A stretch of DNA of 64,000 bases from NCBI GenBank assembly GCA_003290165.1, contig QNQO01000195.1, forward strand, positions 1,116,001 to 1,180,000, given 5' to 3'. Made by a program: the position numbers and the translations under genes. Numbering within the stretch: the first letter of the stretch is position 1; every line of letters begins with the position of its first letter. The notes beneath the pieces were generated by a model. That model was not told the DNA's origin. It saw only the letters and a program-made list of their open reading frames with translations, and searched no databases. Shown piece after piece: positions 55,819 through 64,000 of this stretch. This stretch comes from Berberis thunbergii (Eukaryota > Streptophyta > Magnoliopsida > Ranunculales > Berberidaceae).

Positions 55819-57980
55819 TAGGAATGGCAACGGTGCGGATTTGAGCAAATTCATCTCCGATCCGTCAGGAATAACGGATCCCCAAATCCACCCCGCCAAT
55901 CCGTTTATAAATTTATTTAAAAACCACCTCCGCCCCACCCAAATATCCGTTAAAAAAAATTCTTCTCTAAATCAGTTGTGAGTAGGGGTGGGCACGGGAC
56001 GGGATGGGACGAGATATACCCATCCCTATCCCATCCCGTTCATACGGGATCGGGACGGGATCAGCGGCATCCAAAAAATTTGAACACTTCATTATGCAAA
56101 TTTGAACACTTCATTATTATCAATTCGTTATGCAGTAATAATAGACATAGAATAGAACACTTCGTTATGCATCAGCTGGAATTTGGATACAAAGAGTGCT
56201 GCCAGCCTGCCATTGTTTATGCTTTCTGGAGATGGAGGCTTTGGTAGCATCAAGCAATACACTTTCACTGATATATTCAATGTACATTCTAAACTCATTT
56301 CAAGCAATACGCTTTGGTCCTATTGATGGTCTTCAGCATCCATGACAACACTGCTCTTAATTGTAAGACTTTTCACTGATCAAGAACTGTAAGACTTGAA
56401 CTTGAACTTTGCTTGATGGTCTTCAGCATCCATGACAGCATCCATGATGTAAGTTCAATGTACATTCTAATAATTGTAATAGATGAGCTTGATATTGGTC
56501 CTAAACTAATAATTGTAAGACTCTTCACTGATCTTATTTGCTCCATTTCAAGCAAGTTAGAGGCTAGTGGAAATGGAGGAAACATTTGCAAACTGACAGC
56601 TGAACTCCACACCATTTATGGAGTTTAAATACACACAAGAACAGCTCATAAAACATAAATGCATAAGAACACCATAAATGCATACTCTAGTATCATAACA
56701 CACCATTTATGGAGTTCAAGTACACACAAGAATACAACAACTTCAAATACATTCCAGTATACAACAACTTCAAATACATTCTAGAATATATTCATGGAGA
56801 TGTGTAACATATTTATGGAGATGCTAAAAAATTAAATATGTTATATACATTGGTATATTTGTAAGGGCATCCACAATTCTAAAATAAAAAATTAAATAAA
56901 AATATTAATAATTAATATTAATAAATTAGTTCGGGACAGGACGGGATTGGCGGGATTGAAAATCTCCATCCCATCCCATCCCATTCTAGATCGGGACGGG
57001 ACGGGATCGGGATGAAATTATTCAATCCCATTAAGACCCGAAAAATCGGGACGGGACGGGACGGGACGGGATCGCGGGATGGGATGCCCACCCCTAGTTG
57101 TGAGATATCTTAGTTCAATCCAAAAAACAGGTTATCCATCTAACTACAGTAAAATATACTTCATTCATTAGATCAGTAACACAAAATTATAACAAAGAAT
57201 CCATACAAAATTATAACAAAAAATTGCAAAAAACCATACAAAAAATTACAAAAAAAATATAAAAATAAAATAAATTTTGATCTAAAGAATCTCAGATATG
57301 AGATCTCAGAACTTTGATCTCAAATCTTTGATCTTTCTTGCAGCTAGGGAAAGGCGGGGAGAGGGAGGTGGCCGAGATGGGTGTCGTTCTTTCGAAGCAA
57401 AGAGATGGATAAGAGACAGAGATGACCACGATGGCCATGGCTCGACTGTGAGAGCTTCGAGTGTCCGTGAGAAGAGAAGGAGACGACCCTACGCTGTAAG
57501 AAGGAGATGACCCATTCGAGTGTCCGTGAGAAGAGAAGGAGACGACCCATTCAAGTGTCCGTGAGAAGGAGAAGAAGGAGACGACCCATTCGAGTGTCTG
57601 TGAGAAGGAGAAGAAGGGACGACCCTTCGCTGTGAGAAAGAGACTGGAGACGACCCTTCGAGTGTCCGTGAGAAGGAGAAGAAAGGACGACGCTTCGCTG
57701 TGAGCTTCGAATCTTCGAGTGATAATAAGGGGAGAATGTGAGATGATAGTGAAAGATGATAGGTTTATTCCCTTTATATAGTCTAAGGGTATTTTTGTAA
57801 TTTCACCGATTAAACGGATATCCATGGGGAGGATATGGCTAAATCCGTATCCGCCCCGATTAATAAACGAATACAGATTGAAAATTCGTATCCGCCCCAA
57901 GATCCATGGACCCTTTACCAAATCCTCCCCAAACGGGGCGAGTGAGGCGTCCGTGAAAATCCGCCCCACTGCCATCCCTA
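55819..57980. mobile_element. Non-autonomous hAT element carrying a nested hAT, 2162 bp
   Basis: The ends are TAGGAATGGCAACGGTGCGG and, inverted from the right, TAGGGATGGCAGTGGGGCGG. A perfect 8-bp duplication CTGATAGA flanks it (55811-55818 and 57981-57988). Outside the nested insertion its sequence follows the element at 21866-22880 from end to end, including AACGGAT / ATATCCG subterminal motifs and the internal GTGAGAAGGAGA repeats. Without the insert it would be about 1040 bp. Confidence 0.93.
55983..57096. mobile_element. Second hAT element nested in the first, 1114 bp
   Basis: The ends are TAGGGGTGGGCACGGGACGG and, inverted, TAGGGGTGGGCATCCCATCC. A perfect 8-bp duplication GTTGTGAG flanks it (55975-55982 and 57097-57104). 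The subterminal regions are arrays of GGGACGGGAT-type motifs on both sides. The interior holds local duplications around CTTCAGCATCCATGACA and ACACACAAGAA. No transposase is encoded. Confidence 0.93.
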
Positions 57981-58904
57981 CTGATAGAGAATCTTATTGT
58001 GAAAATAAATGGCTTTCAGCTGTCTAACTCTCTCATTGTGGGGGAATTAAGAATTTGCCAAATGTTTTTTTGCTATCACGGCAACATTTCTTGTTTTGAA
58101 GGATGAGATATTAAGGCCTCCTAGAAGTCTCGGCAAACCAATGAGGTTCCATTTGCGCATGTATTTTGCCTTATTGTCCTTTGCCCATTTCACCGGAATA
58201 GAGTTTAATACTACTTTGATCATCATCGTTCTACCCACTTGAGAGTGAAATTTTTATTTCCAGCTTGCCAATTTGTTATTGACCTTATCAATCAGAAATT
58301 GGAAATCAATAGTCTTTTGTGTGGATAATAGTAGTGGCGTTCGCGTGTATTTATCCTTGGGGTTATAGGCTTTTGTCCCCAGAATTCGATTAATCATCTT
58401 AGCATGGCGAGGGTGGACATTGGTGCTTTAATAAGCAGAAGATTTATCAAAATTAATAGCTTGTTCCGAGGCCTCGCAATAAGATTGAAGGACATGATTG
58501 ACATTGTGGGCTTCAAACAAGGAACCTCGGCAAAAAATTATCAGATCATCAGCATAAAGGATGTGACTGACTGAAGGAGAACACATTCTGATTTTTATTC
58601 CTTTAATAACACTATTCTCTTCAGCTTGAATAAGTACCCTGGAAAGGGCTTCAGCCACAATGATGAAGAGATAGGGAGACAAAAGATCTTCATGTCTAAT
58701 GCCTCTGGAAGGTTTGATAACTGGGAGCAGGGAGTCATTGAGAAGAACTTGAAAAGATGATGAAGAGATACATTGCTCAATGAGATTGATTTAGTCACAA
58801 GCAAAACCCCACTTTTCTGAGAATGTCCAGCAAAAAAGACCATTCAATACGATCATAAGTTTTGGCCATATTCAGCTTGATAGTCATTCAGCCTTGTTTT
58901 TTCC

Positions 58905-60190
58905 TATGACTGTTTTAGTGAGTAATGCTAACATTATTAGTAATGATCATTTGTAAAATGACTAGTAACTAGTAAGTATCACAAAAATGAACATACATGT
59001 CACTTATTATGAGTTAAAGCCACTTGGGGAAATCTTTACCATACAAATTATTGGATTCCCTCAACAGTTGAATTATTGTTCTGTATTTCCATCTCGCCGA
59101 CTTCTTTCAATTGAATGTTCTTAATTACCATGAACTTCTTCTCTCTTTCTAAATTGCATCTTTTTTTCACAACTAGTATTTTTTCATCATGTAAAGAGGA
59201 ATTATATGTTACTGGTTTTTATCATAATTCAGTAAGAAAAAAAAATTTAAGTGCAAAATGAAGACCTTAAAGAGACAGATTAAGAAGAGTTGAAACTAAA
59301 TGAGAATAAAGAGATTTGTAAAGGGTTCTGATTCCCCGTGCAGAGTGGTTAAGGGTATATATATATATATCAATCAAGCTCTCTTCCTCCCTCATCTCTC
59401 TTCCTATTCCACCATCTCCTTCTTGAAGAACTTGAGCTCGATCTCTTCCTTCTCCCATCATCTCACTCACCCATATTTTCTTTCACAAGTCTTTTAAACA
59501 ACCAAACCCGAAGTCCCTCATTCATCTACCTCTCTCACATTCTCCCTCTAATCTACAGTATAAATGCAAAGGCAAGTATATAAAGGTGTGTTTGTTGAAT
59601 AGAATCCTATTCCATGAAACCCATATATCAAAATTATGATAACAACCATGAAACCTTAGACCTCACAGTCTATTCTTACTCCAGTTAGCCAGGTTGCCTT
59701 GAAACTTGCAAAATTAATACCACCACACTAGTTGCCAAATATCAAATTTGGCAAAGTGTTTTTTGCTACAAAACTATAATAGGTGCAGAGATAGATAGCT
59801 TGCTTTAATCACTGTGTATTAAGCTCACAACCACACACAAAATAGGTCATCTCATACTAATGGAGGTTTAACATCCACTGCAATGAAAACACTCGCTGGA
59901 CATACAACCTATTTTTCGCACCCCCTCGCTGCATGTAAAGGAAACAAATACGAAGATGACGACTTTACTTATCCCAAGTGTTGGGGAGAGCAAAAACTAA
60001 AATAACAATCGAATATTTTACTCGACTTGGTCATCTTTTAGAGAACATAGATTAAAAAGTAAAAGCAAAAATAAAACCCAAATCGCCAAATTTGCTAATC
60101 AGTCTCTTTGACATTCATTTCAACATAATTTTTTGTTTACATGGAAAAGCTTACAGAGAATTCAAGTTGAACACAATGTTACAAGTATTT
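58905..60190. other. Intergenic DNA
   Basis: No gene is recognised. A short (TA)n run lies near 59355-59370. The end next to 60194 should contain the CBP80 3' UTR. Confidence 0.5.
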
Positions 60191-60194
60191 TAAT

Positions 60195-63100
60195 TTAATT
60201 TATCATAATATCCTGGATCGGACGGCGCAAACCAGAATAAACTGCTTGTCTGAAAAGTGGGTGCACGTCTTCGATAAATACCTCTGCGTCCAGCTTCTCA
60301 ATGTGGGGCCAAATCTGTCAACAAAAACAATTACGAAAATAAAGAGGTAATTCACCTAGTAACCTTTAAATGCCAGTATGGATCTTCTAACAATGATATT
60401 TTTGTTAATTTAGGAAGCGCACACTATTATTCAGTCCAACCTCGGGATATGAAACACAAATTGGGGCACGAATATAGAATTTAGCAAAAGGAGTTTACCT
60501 CCACAGCATACTGTCTGGAAAATGCCTTGACATAGCCTAGAGTAGATAAACACCATTGCTCTTTTTCCCCGATGTTATAGTTATTGCTTAATCCATCTCC
60601 ATTTGCCCGACTGCTGAGAGAAAGAAGGAAAGTTACAAGAAGTAAAGAAAATAAACAGGGTCCAAATAGACGGCAAGGCGGGATTCATACTTTTTCTTGG
60701 GTCTTCCGTTATCCCTGTCTACATCCATTTCTGCAGGTTCTTCGGAGTCGACAGCCATTGTGTCTGTTTGACCATATCGTAGGCCCCGCATTGTGCCATC
60801 AATAGATGCCTGAGGAAGACGGTCTTTGAGCACATCTGAGAAACTCTTGTACAAAGATATGAACAATGCCTGTGTAGAGTGATCAAAATTAATACATTGC
60901 AGAAGACTGTCTAGAGAAAACAACATTTGAAGGCTTAATCCATTCACTAGTAGCAAAAGTATTCTGACCTAATGAACATATTACAGCTTTAGCTCGTAGT
61001 TCATATGGTAGGGACAAAGGGAAAGCAACTGGATTCGAGTCCAGCTTGCTCAAACACAGTAATACAACAGCAAAGGGAGAAAAGAAGACAGTGATGAACA
61101 TGCCCACTACAGTAATGGTATGACAAATACCTCAGTTTCATCAACCGCTCGAGCAAGGAGAGCCTCCTTAGCTTCTAAAGAAAGTTGAGCAGCTTCTTCC
61201 TCCTCTTTTGCTTTCTCGGCATATGATTTTAAGCGTTTCATCCTCATGGGGTTTTCACCTTGCACAGGTTCTCCATTCACAATTGAGAGTTTTGTCTCTG
61301 CGGCATCCAACTCACCTTTAGCCTTTAATGCAGACTCTTCCGCTGATATAACACTCTCTTTAAGGATCAAAATCTCTTTCCTTAGATCTGAGATGCGGTT
61401 GTATGTCTTAGTGATTGCATTTCTGAGAATCTGCCAATAAAATAAATTAGCAAATTTTGAAGACACGAAAGAAAATATGAGAAGTTTGCAAATGTTAAGT
61501 GGCAAGGATTAAGATGTCGCCTTTCCACAATTTCTAATTACCACCACTTCAACTCTAGGTACAACCATCACTTCAACTCCACAACCACAATTACCACACT
61601 AATTTTCTTTATTTTTATTTATGGGAATAACGTAGAAGCTTATAGATACAAATGGATAAAGATTCAACAACATGCCTAATAAAATCCACGTGATCCAATT
61701 CACAAGAAAAAACACAAATCTCATCCCAGTAGGAGAGAGATGCCGCGCCCTAATGCCCAAGGAGACTCAACTTCCATAAAACAAAGGCAGACTATCCCAC
61801 GCCATTTTTTTTTTTATCTCCTAACCCACAGTCAATGTCGACGAACTTAGGGCGAGAGCCATGCTTCCTCTTGTAGTGACATCTCTTTCCCTCCCAATGT
61901 TATTAGACCAAGTGCCATATCAACAACACCATAAATGGACTTCCGTCACATTATGAAAGTGGCACCAAAGCTCATTCCAGCGCACCCAACCTCATCGAAA
62001 CGCAGTCAGCGGCAGCACCACCCCTGTCCCTTTTTGTTATTTTTTCTCATTGCCCTCGCGACACCATATGTGATGATGGGTTCCCTACTCGCGGAGGTGT
62101 GCGAGGGCAAAAAAATTTAGCCCTCGCAGCAGCACCTGCGAGCAAAAACTTGCCTTCACAACGGATCATGCGGGTGAGAGACTTACATTCGCAACGGATC
62201 ATGCGAGTGAGGGGCTTACATTCGCACGATCTTTTGCGACTTGATCTTTGATGGATAGATTTCAGTTATTTTAGTAAAATGATCATAACTTACTCAATTC
62301 ACAACATTTTTAACTATTCAAAATTTGATGTAAGATAACTCAGAGTACTATAATGTTTGTGTTTTGATAATCTTGAAAATCGATCTCAATTGATGGTATA
62401 AATTGGCCCAAAGTCAAAGGGGCAGTACCTTGTTTTGTTTACTAGACAGATTTGAGTGATTTTAGTAAAATGACCATAACTTGCTCAATTCACAACATTT
62501 TTAACTTATTCATACTTTGTTTATAAGATAACTCAGAATACTATAATGTTTGTGTTTTGATAATCTTGAGAATCAGTCTCAATTAAGGGTATAAATTGGC
62601 CCAAAGTCGGAGACAATACCCTATTTTCTTTGTTGTACAGATTTGAGTGATTGTAGTAAAATGACCATAGCTTGCTCAATTCAAAACATTTTTAACTCCT
62701 TCAAATTGTGTTGATTAGATAACTAAGAGTAATACAATTTTCATGTTTTGATGAGCTTGAGAATTGGGAGTATAAATTGGCCCAAAGTTAGGGCAGCGCC
62801 CTGTTTTCAGGGACAATACCCTATTTTCAGGGACAATACACTTCATTTTGCTTGAAAGAGAGCAACTACAAACGAGGAGAAAGATGATTCCAATTTGGGG
62901 AGAATACTATTGAGATAATGGGGGAGAGAGTGACGATTGTGAAAGTGGGAGACGCAGTCGAGTTGGAGGGAAGAAGATGAGTAAGAAAATGAATTTGGGA
63001 GGGAAAGGGAGAGTTTTTGCAGGTGTGAATTTGGTGGTGTGGAAGAGAAGTGGTGGTAGGTGGTGGTGCGGGATAAAAAGGGGATGGTATGGGAGAAAAA

Positions 63101-63961
63101 AAAATTAGGTGGTTGTGTGGGAGAGTAGAAGATGTTGCTACCTAAAACAAATGAAAGATGAAGAATTTTATGCCATCCACCTCACCAAAAATCTAATCAC
63201 TTCAACATAATTCGACCAAGCACTCAAAAACTAATAGAGAAAAAAGTCAGGGAAAAACGATTTTTTTTTTTTACTTGAAAGCAATAATTTTTTGAAAAAA
63301 CGGAGCTTGGGTCAGTGTGTTTTTGACAAAATCACTACAAAATGCCCAAAATACCTGTATTTCTTTGAACAAAATGAACTATTTATGTAAACGCATTTGA
63401 AAAGACTAGACACTGTACATAAATAAACTAAAAAATATATGCACTAGGTTAAAAGCAAACCTCCCATGGGCGATCTGATGTATGGAATTGCTCAACATTG
63501 GTTGGGGAGAAAACCCATGTCACAATTGCTAAATTGGATATTAGACGGTAACCCATCATCCGGTCAATTGTTATCGCTGTCATCTGGGCACTATTTTTCC
63601 AATATGAACTGATTTCTTCTATCAGTGTCAACTGCTTATCTTGATCAGGGCATAGCTTAGCAATGACTTGCCCATATCTTTCCAAGACAGTCATTAAATG
63701 AGTAAAACTTTTCGATCCAATGTCAAGAAGGGTCTGAACAGTCATTTCGAGCGCAAGTTTTGGGCCATGAACTGGGATGATTTTCTCATCTATCCATGAT
63801 ATTATCTCACGAGCTACCATCCTTCCCTTCACCATGCTACCCAGTTCAACAGAAAGTTCACGCTCTTCGGTTCTGCCTCCGCCCTCTTCTGCACTGTACT
63901 TGAAATTTGGTCCAACCTTTGGAGGAAGCAGCTCCTCCAACTCTGGGGCATTCTCTATGCT
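60195..63961 (-). CDS. CBP80: Nuclear cap-binding protein 80 kDa subunit, C-terminal 403 residues (5' part outside)
   Basis: Five exons of a CBP80/ABH1/NCBP1 gene are visible: 63961-63461, 61430-61131, 60869-60691, 60610-60499 and 60314-60195. All phases agree and the stop is at 60195-60197. The translation contains SIENAPELEELLPPK, VQTLLDIGSKSFTHLMTVLE, RYGQVIAKLCPD, MTAITIDRMMGYRLISNLAI and NVEQFHTSDRPWE. These are followed by the coiled-coil-like RNAITKTYNRISDLRKEI...AEKAKEEEEAAQLSLEAKEA and the EKEQWCLSTLGYVKAFSRQY tail. This corresponds to the last MIF4G-like helical repeats. CBP80 with CBP20 binds the m7G cap of Pol II transcripts and in plants supports splicing, miRNA processing and ABA responses (known for the family). 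An acceptor TCAAAATAG precedes 63961, so at least one more exon lies to the right of the window. Confidence 0.95.
61500..62258. other. Rest of the large CBP80 intron, left part
   Basis: Contains short repeats of a CGCAACGGATCATGCG phrase at about 62158-62220 and a GCGAGGGC phrase at 62101-62140. No gene is recognised. Confidence 0.5.
62259..62812 (+). repeat. Three ~185-bp tandem repeats in a CBP80 intron
   Basis: Units start near 62259, 62447 and 62637. Each carries AGTAAAATGA(T/C)CATA.CTT.CTCAATTC, CATTTTTAACT, a TAACT(C/A)AGAGTA-like stretch, TGTTTTGAT and TATAAATTGGCCCAAAGT. The copies are diverged by point changes and small indels. They lie in the 2-kb intron 61431-63460. Confidence 0.85.
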
Positions 63962-64000
63962 CTATTTTGACAAAATTAAAAGAAACTGTTAAAGATGCCA

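Larger units (their letters stand above)
54298..58900 (-). pseudogene. LINE ORF2 remnant (RT, zf-RVT, RNase H), split by a hAT nest
   Basis: On the minus strand from about 58850 the RT reads WSFLLDILRKVGF, LLNDSLLPVIKPSRGI, LSPYLFIIVAEALSRVL and the catalytic SHILYADDLIIFCRG (58682-58428). Then comes IKVVLNSIPVKWA ... GLPRLLGGLNISSF (58238-58047). The LINE is interrupted by the hAT element 55819-57980. Beyond it, a zinc-binding RVT motif appears at about 55300-55210 (NIVPLLANLVRLHMPIEDLC with VFCH after it). A decayed RNase H lies at 54756-54298 (VFTVDVHGQILEQMAF, MAKCYATALFLVQAG). Several stops and frameshifts are present. Order and motifs are those of plant L1-type elements with an RNase H domain. 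Confidence 0.82.

Noticed and set aside
60985..61050. tRNA-like stretch with TAGCTCGTAGTTCATATGG and GGATTCGAGTCC
   Set aside because: The T-loop is one base short and no acceptor stem closes. It lies in a CBP80 intron. At best it is a SINE or tRNA relic, without tail or target duplication.

Overview
The window is nuclear DNA of a flowering plant, most likely a eudicot. It carries intron-rich genes whose exons read as plant CUL1, cyclin H, WEE1, NF-YB and CBP80 proteins. Intergenic DNA is AT-rich, with Ty1/copia elements, LINE remnants, hAT, CACTA and foldback elements and one SINE. I cannot name the species.

Layout. 1-3028 is the 3' part of a Ty1/copia element with its 3' LTR. 3310-3492 is a leucine-rich-repeat scrap. 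4078-5391 holds a tandem pair of RALF-like peptide genes, the second lacking its signal peptide. 6230-6540 is a LINE ORF1 remnant. 7437-17107 (minus) is a 19-coding-exon cullin-1 gene whose 4.6-kb second coding intron holds a probable plastid DNA insertion and a dead LINE reverse transcriptase. 17.7-24.7 kb is gene-free and contains a duplicated 0.7-kb block, foldback elements, a 1-kb hAT element with perfect 8-bp target duplications and a tRNA-derived SINE. 25353-30537 (plus) is cyclin H. 32802-33320 is a small hAT element. 33806-38657 (plus) is WEE1 kinase. 39752-43369 and 44415-49905 are two young, related but defective copia elements, both inserted in minus orientation. 51696-52220 (minus) is a single-exon NF-YB transcription factor gene. 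52696-53005 is a CACTA-type MITE. 54298-58900 is a LINE ORF2 remnant broken by a hAT element, itself broken by a second hAT element. 60195-63961 (minus) is the 3' part of the nuclear cap-binding protein CBP80 gene, which runs off the right edge.

How the genes relate. CUL1 (SCF ubiquitin ligase scaffold), cyclin H (CDK-activating kinase/TFIIH) and WEE1 (inhibitory CDK kinase) lie next to each other and all act on the cell cycle. They are independent transcription units, and the grouping is probably inherited gene order: from memory, Arabidopsis also has a cullin gene next to WEE1. No operon-like or clustered biosynthetic system is visible. The most notable observations are a 1-nt insertion in a conserved CUL1 exon that an upstream splice acceptor would put back in frame, two GC-AG introns, the complementary decay of the two RALF copies, the three-layer transposon nest, and two copia elements whose LTRs start with TA instead of TG.
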